From positions 1-35,687 of the forward strand of contig JAUVLY010000001.1 of NCBI GenBank assembly GCA_030600505.1: a stretch of 35,687 bases of DNA. The letters run 5' to 3'. Source of the stretch: Candidatus Falkowiibacteriota bacterium (lineage in GTDB: Bacteria > Patescibacteriota > Patescibacteriia > Patescibacteriales > UBA12075). The translations under genes and the position numbers were made by a program. The notes under the pieces were generated by a model, which saw only the letters and a list, made by a program, of their open reading frames with translations, made no database searches and had not been told where the DNA came from. Shown here one piece after another: positions 30,238-35,687 of the stretch; position 1 is the stretch's first letter, and each line of letters opens with the position of its first letter.

Positions 30238-30903
30238 ATGGAAATAATTAAGATAGATCTTAAAAAAGAAAAGACTTGGGAGATTGAGTTGATCCGTGAT
30301 TATTTGCAGCGTGGAAAAACCATTGCCTATCCCACGGAAACGGTTTATGGCCTGGGTTGCGCCGCCACTAAGGCAAGCGCGGTAAAAAGGGTGCATAAGA
30401 TCAAGCGCAGTCCGATTACTAAACCTTTAATTATTCTTATCAAAAGCTATTGCCAGCTGCATGATATTTGCTATGTAAGCGCTAAGCAAGATAAATATAT
30501 TCGCTCTGTTTGGCCGCGTACCACTAGAGAAGCCCAAAGTTCGGAATATGTACATAATCAACGGCCGACTACCTTTATTTTGCGCAGTCGAGGAGTATTG
30601 CCCGGCATTGTCAGTGGCAATGGAGATTCTTTAGCGGTTCGAATACCTACGGCTAATATTAGCCAGGACTTGCCAAAAAAGCAATTTCTTATTAAAATAT
30701 TAAAGAAGCTTAATGCCCCTTTGATCTCAACAAGCTTAAACAAGCATTGCCAGAAGCCTCCGGCTAGGCTTAGTCAGACAGAGAAATACTTTGTTCCGTT
30801 TACTCCGGATTTATTGATTGACGCCGGACCGTTGACAAAAAAGGCTACATCACGGATAATAGATATAAGAGATATTAATAATATAAATATTTTAAGAAAG
30901 TAG
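30238..30903 (+). CDS. tsaC: L-threonylcarbamoyladenylate synthase (TsaC/Sua5/YrdC)
   Basis: A 221-aa YrdC-domain enzyme. It makes threonylcarbamoyl-AMP from Thr, bicarbonate and ATP, the first step of tRNA t6A37. Motifs are AYPTETVYGLGC, KIKRSPITKPLIILI, RPTTFILRSRG, SLAVRIP and PLISTSLN. The normal WPGP(L/T)T motif is broken: W92-P93 is followed by about 16 extra residues (94-109, ending NQR) before PTTFIL, where other members have a single Gly. The start is the ATG at 30238; the in-frame TTG at 30223 is inside the previous gene. Confidence 0.9.
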   Translation: MEIIKIDLKKEKTWEIELIRDYLQRGKTIAYPTETVYGLGCAATKASAVKRVHKIKRSPITKPLIILIKSYCQLHDICYVSAKQDKYIRSVWPRTTREAQSSEYVHNQRPTTFILRSRGVLPGIVSGNGDSLAVRIPTANISQDLPKKQFLIKILKKLNAPLISTSLNKHCQKPPARLSQTEKYFVPFTPDLLIDAGPLTKKATSRIIDIRDINNINILRK

Positions 30904-30935
30904 TAAAGTAATTAATTATTTCATTTCAAAAAACT

Positions 30936-31076
30936 ATGGGATTAATGGACACACTCAAAAAAATGTTTGGTGGTGGAGGTGATTCCCCAGCTGAAGCACC
31001 ACAAGAAGAAAGCATGGAAGCTCCAAAAGAAGAAAGCACTGAAGCTTCTAGCGAAGAAGAAAATACTCAAATGTAG
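30936..31076 (+). CDS. 46-aa acidic protein of unknown function
   Basis: A short frame from ATG at 30936 to TAG at 31076. The N terminus is a small amphipathic helix (MGLMDTLKKMFGGGGD) followed by a low-complexity acidic tail rich in Glu, Ala and Ser. It ends just before a strong terminator at 31097, which supports it as a real gene at the end of the tsaC transcript. It is probably disordered; no family is known to me. Confidence 0.6.
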   Translation: MGLMDTLKKMFGGGGDSPAEAPQEESMEAPKEESTEASSEEENTQM

Positions 31077-31096
31077 TTTTCTTTTGAAAATACTTT

Positions 31097-31154
31097 CCCC
31101 GTTAAGGACGCTGGGTGTTAAGTTTCTACTATCCAGCCTCTTTAACGGGGTTTT
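31097..31154 (+). terminator. Strong terminator after tsaC and the acidic protein
   Basis: CCCCGTTAA (31097-31105) pairs with TTAACGGGG (31142-31150); an inner CGCTGG/CCAGC stem adds to it; TTTT follows. Confidence 0.8.
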
Positions 31155-31159
31155 AGTTG

Positions 31160-31240
31160 CACGCGAATAGCGCAAACGCGAATGCGCCCACACGAATACA
31201 CATAAAATTATATTCGCGGCATTCGTGTACATTCGCGTAT
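31160..31240. repeat. CGCGAAT-type inverted repeat (degenerate double hairpin)
   Basis: CGCGAATG and CACACGAAT on the left, ATTCGTGTACATTCGCG on the right, plus GCGCA/TGCGC and a tail ATAAAATTA. It resembles the double-hairpin repeat family, just before tatD. Confidence 0.55.
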
Positions 31241-31247
31241 TAGTGTT

Positions 31248-32117
31248 ATGTTTGTAGACACTCACGCCCACTTAAATTTGAATTCCTTTAAAGATGACGC
31301 GGACGAAGTAATTCAACGGGCCTTGCAAAAGGATACTTGGATGATTAACGTCGGTGCGGATTTTAAGTCCAGCCGGCGGGCTTTGGATTACGCCAATAAG
31401 TATGAACGCGGGGTATTTGCCGCTGTCGGTTTGCATCCAATGCATTTATTTAAGTTTAATGCCAAAACAGATGAATATGATTTTAGCACCCGGGGCGAAG
31501 AGTTTAATTATGACGCTTATGAGCAATTAGCCAAATTCCCTAAGGTCGTAGCGGTCGGGGAGGTGGGATTGGATTTCTACCATATGGACATTGGAGTGGC
31601 TAAGGACAAGATTATAAAATTGCAAAAAGAAGTTTTGTGGCAACAGCTGCTTTTGGCCCGTCGTTTGGATTTGCCAATCATATTCCACAGTCGTAAGTCA
31701 TATGACGAGTTGGTTGAATTAATAAAAAGATTTAAAAAAGAACATCGCGATTTAATGCCAAAAGATAAGCCCTCCTACGCTAAAGCTACGAAGGACAAGC
31801 CCTGGGGAGTAGTGCATTGCTTTGAAGGGAGCGAAGATGAAGCTTGGCGTTTTTTAAATTTGGGTTTAATGGTGTCATTTACCGGTTTGATTACTTTTAG
31901 CAAGCGTTTTGACGATTTAATTAGGCGCTTGCCTAATGATAAGTTCATGGTCGAGACTGACTGCCCTTTCTTAGCGCCCGAGCCGCATCGCGGTCAGCGC
32001 AATGAACCATTATTTGTTAAGCATATTGCCGAGCGTATTGCCCAGATCAAAAATTTAAGCCTAGAACAAATCGCGGAAATAACCACTACAAATGCCAGAA
32101 AGTTTTTTAATATATAG
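31248..32117 (+). CDS. tatD: TatD-family metal-dependent DNase
   Basis: A 289-aa TIM-barrel hydrolase. Metal-site motifs are VDTHAHLNL (residues 3-11), AAVGLHPMH, VGEVGLDFY (metal Glu), IIFHSRK, VVHCFEG and METDCPFLAPEPHRG. TatD proteins are 3'-5' exonucleases or DNases acting in repair and turnover. Residues about 172-185 are extra relative to the family: PSYAKATKDKP is encoded by a dispersed palindrome at 31770. Start ATG at 31248, no SD. Confidence 0.93.
   Translation: MFVDTHAHLNLNSFKDDADEVIQRALQKDTWMINVGADFKSSRRALDYANKYERGVFAAVGLHPMHLFKFNAKTDEYDFSTRGEEFNYDAYEQLAKFPKVVAVGEVGLDFYHMDIGVAKDKIIKLQKEVLWQQLLLARRLDLPIIFHSRKSYDELVELIKRFKKEHRDLMPKDKPSYAKATKDKPWGVVHCFEGSEDEAWRFLNLGLMVSFTGLITFSKRFDDLIRRLPNDKFMVETDCPFLAPEPHRGQRNEPLFVKHIAERIAQIKNLSLEQIAEITTTNARKFFNI
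31770..31802 (+). repeat. Dispersed palindromic repeat in frame in tatD
   Basis: CCTCCTACGCTAAAGCTACG then AAGGACAAGCC. A related copy lies in the 5' UTR at 13981. Short similar sequences (AAAGATAAGCCC and AAGGACAAGCCC) flank it. Confidence 0.75.
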
Positions 32118-32233
32118 AGCACACTCAAATCTACGAATTCATTTCAAATCTACAAATAAATTAATTAAGTTGATTTTCCTATATTTGTAGATTTGTAGCT
32201 ACATTTGCAGATTTGAGTGCTTGCAGATTTGAG
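32118..32233. repeat. Low-complexity inverted repeat after tatD
   Basis: AAATCTACAAATA on the left pairs perfectly with TATTTGTAGATTT on the right, and CACTCAAATCT-type words with GCAGATTTGAGTGC. Confidence 0.75.
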
Positions 32234-32261
32234 TGCTCAAAACCAAAAATATTTTTACCCC

Positions 32262-32289
32262 TTGACTTTTAGGGGTTTTTGACTACAAT
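32262..32289 (+). promoter_or_regulatory. Promoter of the ATP synthase operon
   Basis: TTGACT (32262-32267), a 16-nt spacer and TACAAT (32284-32289), about 90 nt before the first gene. ACCCC/GGGGT around the -35 could also form a weak stem. Confidence 0.5.
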
Positions 32290-32378
32290 ATAACTAGGCG
32301 AATATTTAGGTTTTATTCGCTATAATATATGTGAATTGCCAAGGGCGTATATGCCCTTGCTGTTTGTTTTTTGCGCGT
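32290..32378 (+). other. Structured leader of the ATP synthase operon
   Basis: GCGAATA/TTATTCGC (about 32298-32320) and AAGGGC-GTAT-ATGCCCTT (32340-32358) form two hairpins, the second followed by T-rich sequence ending in TTTTTTG. This could work as an attenuator. Confidence 0.4.
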
Positions 32379-32663
32379 ATGGGAGAAATAAAGCAAGATC
32401 CCCGTGTATCAGCTTGGTGGCAGCCGGCAATTATGGTTTTTTTTCGGCTTTCCGTTTGGATTGTGGTACCGGTATTATTAGGGACATTAATTGGCAAATG
32501 GCTGGATAATAAGCTTGATAGCGCCCCCTGGGGATTGATGGGAATAGTCGGCATTGCCTTTGTGATATCAATGGTGGGGTTGGTGATTGAGACGACGAAA
32601 GAGTATAAAAAGATCGTGGGAGACGAAAAAAATTCTAAATCCCAAATTATAAATAACAAATAA
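32379..32663 (+). CDS. AtpI/AtpZ-like protein, ATP synthase operon
   Basis: A 94-aa membrane protein with two helices (about 15-37 and 50-70). VPVLLGTLIGKWLDNKLD matches the conserved N-terminal G-x3-G-x-W-LD of AtpI/Ncass2-type proteins, which help assemble the c-ring or bind its ions. It is first in the operon, as is usual. The start is the ATG at 32379; the frame reaching back to 32331 includes the leader hairpin and is not used. The 3' end overlaps a low-complexity repeat region. Confidence 0.8.
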   Translation: MGEIKQDPRVSAWWQPAIMVFFRLSVWIVVPVLLGTLIGKWLDNKLDSAPWGLMGIVGIAFVISMVGLVIETTKEYKKIVGDEKNSKSQIINNK

Positions 32664-32760
32664 ATTCCAAGCACTAAATCCTAAATTCAAAACAGTTTGA
32701 ATATTTGGTTATTGGAATTTGATATTTATTTGTTATTTGGTGCTTGTAATTTATAATTTA
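32640..32760. repeat. Low-complexity inverted repeat before atpB
   Basis: CAAATTATAAATAACAAATA and CCAAGCACTAAAT on the left have partly complementary, permuted words on the right (ATTTATTTGTTATTTGG, GTGCTTG, TTATAATTT). Confidence 0.6.
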
Positions 32761-33699
32761 ATGGATAATATAGAGCCTACAATTGAACATTTTAGCGCAG
32801 AGGAAGATGTCTCTACCGAACATGTGACTGCCAATGAGCATGCCGAAATTGAAGAGCATGTCAGCGACGAACACGTTGTGGCTGATATTCACGAAGAGGT
32901 ATCCCATGACCACACCCTTTTTGCTGAACCAATATTTAACATTGGCAACTTTACCGTGACCAATTCGCTGCTCAATTCCTGGATTGTGGTTATTTTAGTG
33001 GTAATTATAGCTATCTTGGTCAAAAGAAATGTTAAGACAATACCCGGTAAAATCCAGAATATAATGGAAATGGTTGTGGATGGTTTTTTGGATATATTTG
33101 ATTCGGTTACCGGTTCGCGGGATAAGAGCCTTAAATTTTTCCCGCTGGTGTTTGCTTTTTTTGTTTTTATATTAATAAACAATTGGCTTGGCCTGCTTCC
33201 CGGCATTGGCTCTATCGGAAAAATTGCCGTGCACGACGGCCACGCTGCTTTTATCCCTTATTTCCGGGGCGGCACCGCGGATTTAAATACTACATTGGCC
33301 CTGGCCATAATTGGGGTCGTGTTTTCACATATATTCGGGGTAATGGCGCTGGGCGCGTGGAAGTATTTTAATAAGTTTATTAATATCAAGGCGCTTTTGG
33401 AAATTCCCAAGAAATTCAAGAAAGACCCAAGCGTTATAATTGTAAACCCGATCAAAGCTTTTGTCGGACTGATTGAAATAATCGGCGAGGCCGCCAAGGT
33501 GGCCAGCCTTTCTTTCCGGCTCTTTGGCAATATTTTTGCCGGCGAGGTTTTGCTTGCTTCAATGGCCGCGATTCTGGCTTTTGGCCTGCCCATCCCTTTC
33601 ATGTTTTTGGAAGTGATAGTCGGTCTAATTCAGGCTTTAATATTTGCCATGCTTATCCTGGCCTATCTCACCATGGCCACAAGCGCGGAAGAACATTAA
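32761..33699 (+). CDS. atpB: F0 subunit a of ATP synthase
   Basis: A 312-aa integral membrane protein forming the proton half-channels. The core has the family signatures SLSFRLFGNIFAGEVLL, with the essential Arg, and LIQALIFAMLILAYLTMA near the C terminus. The start is the ATG at 32761; a frame reaching back to 32719 lies in the repeat and is rejected. Residues 1-52 are unusual: rich in Glu, Asp and His, with repeated EH words (TEHVT, NEHAE, EEHVS, DEHVV) before the first helix. This N-terminal extension is acidic and may face the outside. Confidence 0.93.
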   Translation: MDNIEPTIEHFSAEEDVSTEHVTANEHAEIEEHVSDEHVVADIHEEVSHDHTLFAEPIFNIGNFTVTNSLLNSWIVVILVVIIAILVKRNVKTIPGKIQNIMEMVVDGFLDIFDSVTGSRDKSLKFFPLVFAFFVFILINNWLGLLPGIGSIGKIAVHDGHAAFIPYFRGGTADLNTTLALAIIGVVFSHIFGVMALGAWKYFNKFINIKALLEIPKKFKKDPSVIIVNPIKAFVGLIEIIGEAAKVASLSFRLFGNIFAGEVLLASMAAILAFGLPIPFMFLEVIVGLIQALIFAMLILAYLTMATSAEEH

Positions 33700-33701
33700 T
33701 T

Positions 33702-33790
33702 AAATAAGATAAATAATAAAATAAGAAAAATAAGAAAATAAAGAATTATCATCTATCATATTTATCTTATTTTTCATATTTTTCTTTTTA
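33702..33790. repeat. Low-complexity inverted repeat before atpE
   Basis: AAATAAGATAAATAATAAAA and AAGAAAAATAAG words pair with ATATTTATCTTATTTTTC and TTTTTCTTTTT, about 40 bp per arm, imperfect. Confidence 0.7.
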
Positions 33791-33796
33791 AAACCT

Positions 33797-34009
33797 ATGG
33801 AAAATGTAATGCTTGCCAAAGCTTTAGCTATCGGCATCGGTTCGATCGGCCCGGGCCTGGGCATCGGGTTTATCGGCGCCAAAGCCATGGAAGCGATTGG
33901 CCGTAATCCGGAAGCCGCCGGTAAGATATTGGTGCCAATGCTTTTGGCCGCCGCTTTTGCCGAGGCAATCGCCATTTACGCGCTAGTTATCGCCTTTGGC
34001 ATAAAGTAG
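33797..34009 (+). CDS. atpE: F0 subunit c of ATP synthase
   Basis: A 70-aa hairpin protein of two helices that forms the rotor ring. The first helix has GIGSIGPGLGIGFIGAKAM with the Gly-rich packing motif, the polar loop is IGRNPEA, and the second helix carries the ion-binding Glu in AAAFAEAIAIYALV. The residues around the Glu (no Ser-Thr after it) suggest a proton ring rather than a sodium ring; that reading is from family comparison only. Start ATG at 33797, no SD. Confidence 0.95.
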   Translation: MENVMLAKALAIGIGSIGPGLGIGFIGAKAMEAIGRNPEAAGKILVPMLLAAAFAEAIAIYALVIAFGIK

Positions 34010-34101
34010 AGACTTGATTTATCAAGTCTAGGGTGATTATTTAGTATTTTTACGGATGGGAGGTGAATTTCGCCTCTCAGTGTTAGAATATTAATAACCC
34101 C

Positions 34102-34195
34102 GTCATTCTGAACCCACGAAGTGGGTGAAGAATCCCGTCGAAAACATATTAACGTTATCATCGAGATCCTTCGTCGCTTTGCTCCTCAGGATGAC
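34102..34195. repeat. Dispersed repeat with inverted ends, between atpE and atpF
   Basis: GTCATTCTGA (34102-34111) and TCAGGATGAC (34186-34195) are inverted ends with one mismatch; an inner CCCACGAAGTGGG stem and GAGATCCTTCGTCGCTTTGC are typical of a widespread intergenic repeat seen in many bacterial genomes. Further small stems lie at 34010-34075. Confidence 0.7.
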
Positions 34196-34206
34196 ATTAC
34201 AAATAC

Positions 34207-34695
34207 ATGGACAGTCTAATCGACACATTTCATATCGACATTAAACTTTTAATTGCCCAAACAATTAATTTCGCTATCGTGATCTCGGTTTTGTATTTTT
34301 TCGCCCTTAAGCCTTTAATTAAAGTAATGAAAGACCGGACCGCGAAGATCGAGAAAAGCCTGGAAGACGCCAAAAAGATCGACGAGAAGCTGGATAAAAC
34401 TAACCGGGAGTATAAAAAGGTTTTGGCGGATGCCAAAAAGGAGGCTAATGCCATTTTGGAAAAAACACAGGAAGAATCAGAGGCTAAGCGCGTAGTTATG
34501 TTAAACCGGGCCAAAGAAGAGATCGGCGCGGTAATCAGTGAAGAAAAAGTTAAAATTCAACAGGAAAAAGCTAAGATGCTCAAAGAGGTCAAAACCGAAT
34601 TAGCCGACCTGGTAATTGCAAGCACCGAAAAAGTTTTAGAGAAAAAAATTGATTCTAAGCAGGATAGAGAAATGATTAAAAAGACAGTAAGATAA
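34207..34695 (+). CDS. atpF: F0 subunit b of ATP synthase
   Basis: A 162-aa stator protein. One N-terminal membrane helix (about 15-33, TINFAIVISVLYFFALKPL) is followed by a long charged coiled coil (about 40-150), the normal form of subunit b that links F0 to the delta subunit. The operon order (c before b) is as expected. Start ATG at 34207, no SD; upstream is the dispersed repeat rather than a coupled gene. Confidence 0.94.
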   Translation: MDSLIDTFHIDIKLLIAQTINFAIVISVLYFFALKPLIKVMKDRTAKIEKSLEDAKKIDEKLDKTNREYKKVLADAKKEANAILEKTQEESEAKRVVMLNRAKEEIGAVISEEKVKIQQEKAKMLKEVKTELADLVIASTEKVLEKKIDSKQDREMIKKTVR

Positions 34696-34756
34696 TCATA
34701 TTAATCTTATAAATCTTTGCAAAAAAATTAGCAGGGATTTATATGATTTATAAGAT

Positions 34757-35161
34757 ATGAGAAAAACAAGCAAACAATACGCCAACGCGTTATATAACAG
34801 CGTCTGTAGAGACGAGGCACTGCCTCGTCTAAGTATCGTTATCCAGGCCTTTGTTGAGATTTTGATTGCTGACAATATGATTAACCAGGCAGATAAAATA
34901 ATTAAAGAATTCATTAAAATTTGGAACAAGGAGAAGGGGATAGTGGAGGCAAATATTAAATCAACCAGAGAGCTGGATGAAGCGCAAATAAAATCTTTGA
35001 ATATATATATAAAGAAATTAGCCAAAGCCAGAATAGTAGAAATAAAAACCGCCGAGGACAAGAGTTTGCTCGGCGGGATTGTGATTCGTTATGGCGACAA
35101 GGTTCTGGACGCTAGCTTAAAGAACAGGCTAATAAATCTAAGACAAGAAATAAAGAAATAA
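34757..35161 (+). CDS. atpH: F1 subunit delta of ATP synthase
   Basis: A 134-aa protein, shorter than the usual 175-180 of subunit delta. SKQYANALYNSV at the N terminus and SLLGGIVIRYGDKVLDASLK near the C terminus are the family marks. It joins the b stalk to F1. Residues about 17-26 (CRDEALPRLS) are encoded by a palindromic repeat (34804-34830) inserted in frame in the first helical region. Start ATG at 34757, no SD; flanked by inverted repeats on both sides. Confidence 0.9.
   Translation: MRKTSKQYANALYNSVCRDEALPRLSIVIQAFVEILIADNMINQADKIIKEFIKIWNKEKGIVEANIKSTRELDEAQIKSLNIYIKKLAKARIVEIKTAEDKSLLGGIVIRYGDKVLDASLKNRLINLRQEIKK
34804..34830 (+). repeat. Palindromic repeat inserted in frame in atpH
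   Basis: CTGTAG then AGACGAGGCA-C-TGCCTCGTCT, a perfect 10-bp inverted pair around one base. It has the same flanks as the rsmI element at 25791 but is read in another frame. Confidence 0.8.
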
Positions 35162-35245
35162 ATTTATAAGTTGTAATTTGCAAACAATTTTGTTTATACC
35201 CGCAGGGTACTTTGTAAATTATAAATTATAAATTATAAATTTAAA
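35162..35245. repeat. Low-complexity inverted repeat before atpA
   Basis: AATTTATAAGTTGTAATTTG on the left has partial complements in the tandem AAATTATAAATTATAAATT on the right; an ACCCGCAGGGT stem lies between. Confidence 0.6.
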
Positions 35246-35250
35246 CACAT

Positions 35251-35687
35251 ATGAGTAATACCAAAGAATTTATAGTAGAAGAATTAAAAAATCAAATCGC
35301 CGGTTTTAAGGCGGATGTTAAGGAAGAGACTGTGGGCACAGTAACCGAGGTCGGGGACGGCATTGCCCGTATTTCCGGTTTGTCGGACTGTATGATGAAT
35401 GAGATGCTTGAGTTTAGCTCCGCTAAACACACGGATGGACACGGATCAGAGACGAATAAACACGGATTAGAGAAAGTGTATGGGGTGGCACTTAATCTGG
35501 AAGAAGATATGGTGGGGGCGGTAATTTTGGGTGAGTTTGAGGGCGTAAAGGAAGGCGATCAGGTAAAGAGCACTAAGCGTATTTTGGAAGTACCGGTTGG
35601 CCAGCAAATGGTTGGCCGTGTAGTTAACGCGCTGGGTGAGCCGATTGACGGCCAGGGCGAAATTAATACGGATACTCATTATCCGAT
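35251..35687 (+). CDS. atpA: F1 subunit alpha of ATP synthase (3' end outside the window)
   Basis: The first 145 codons are present; the gene runs off the window. The N-terminal beta-barrel is clear: TVTEVGDGIARISGLSD, VYGVALNLEED, GAVILGEFEGVKEGD and GRVVNALGEPIDGQG. The nucleotide-binding P-loop would lie beyond the end. Between EMLEF (51-55) and VYGVAL (76 on), about 20 extra residues (SSAKHTDGHGSETNKHGLEK) replace the short loop (usually two or three residues). They are encoded by a dispersed repeat with repeated ACACGGAT words. Start ATG at 35251, no SD. Confidence 0.93.
   Translation, partial: MSNTKEFIVEELKNQIAGFKADVKEETVGTVTEVGDGIARISGLSDCMMNEMLEFSSAKHTDGHGSETNKHGLEKVYGVALNLEEDMVGAVILGEFEGVKEGDQVKSTKRILEVPVGQQMVGRVVNALGEPIDGQGEINTDTHYP
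35416..35475 (+). repeat. Dispersed repeat inserted in frame in atpA
   Basis: CCGCTAAACACACGGATGGA, then further ACACGGAT and GAATAAACACGGATTAGAG words. It is 60 nt, a multiple of three, and adds about 20 residues to a conserved loop. Confidence 0.7.

Noticed and set aside
32719..32760. Upstream start for atpB
   Set aside because: It lies in an intergenic inverted repeat; the ATG at 32761 directly precedes the conserved gene.

Overview
The window looks like a chromosomal segment of a Candidate Phyla Radiation (Patescibacteria) bacterium, probably Parcubacteria-like. It is AT-rich, with compact housekeeping genes (rsmI, metG, tsaC, tatD, the start of an F-type ATP synthase operon) in one collinear plus-strand run, a methionyl-tRNA synthetase without its C-terminal domain, many small secreted or membrane proteins of unknown function, and a group I intron inside a tRNA gene. 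TGA is used as a stop (WD40 gene, 839-aa gene, intron HNH gene), which argues against the Gracilibacteria/SR1 code. The placement is inference from gene content.

Layout. 1-1,700: a secreted protein and a class I methyltransferase on the minus strand, with a stem-loop-rich gap between them. 1,750-4,972: a plus-strand operon of a radical SAM protein, a 14-repeat WD40 protein and a monothiol-glutaredoxin-like protein, with its own promoter and terminator. 5,092-5,892: a minus-strand tRNA-Asn(GUU) split by a group I intron of about 599 nt carrying an HNH endonuclease gene. 5,993-8,512: a membrane phosphoglycerol-transferase/sulfatase-fold protein fused to a glycerophosphodiester phosphodiesterase domain. 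8,600-16,700: an accessory zone of short genes, most with their own TTGAC-type promoter, a strong Shine-Dalgarno (SD) sequence and their own terminator, mixed with a hemolysin-III/PAQR protein, an RlpA-LysM protein and a ZIP transporter. 16,700-24,984: a secreted protein, a soluble hybrid-sensor histidine kinase with a stand-alone receiver, a cysteine-rich lipoprotein and CPR-type membrane proteins. 25,220-32,117: rsmI, a nudix gene, metG, a Kazal-domain secreted protein, cvpA, an AbrB-like protein, tsaC and tatD. 32,262-35,687: the atp operon (atpI-like, B, E, F, H, A; atpA runs off the end).

Three themes cut across the annotation. (i) Short palindromic or dispersed repeats sit in frame inside conserved genes: one palindrome family is in both rsmI and atpH in different reading frames, another is in tatD, and a third repeat type is in atpA; tsaC has an insertion in its WPGP motif. 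(ii) A dispersed double-hairpin element occurs in several intergenic gaps with compensatory base changes that keep both stems. (iii) Many gaps in the housekeeping run hold long imperfect inverted repeats made of low-complexity words that differ from gap to gap. The best candidates for undescribed biology are the radical SAM/WD40/glutaredoxin operon, the intron-split tRNA-Asn, and these repeat families.
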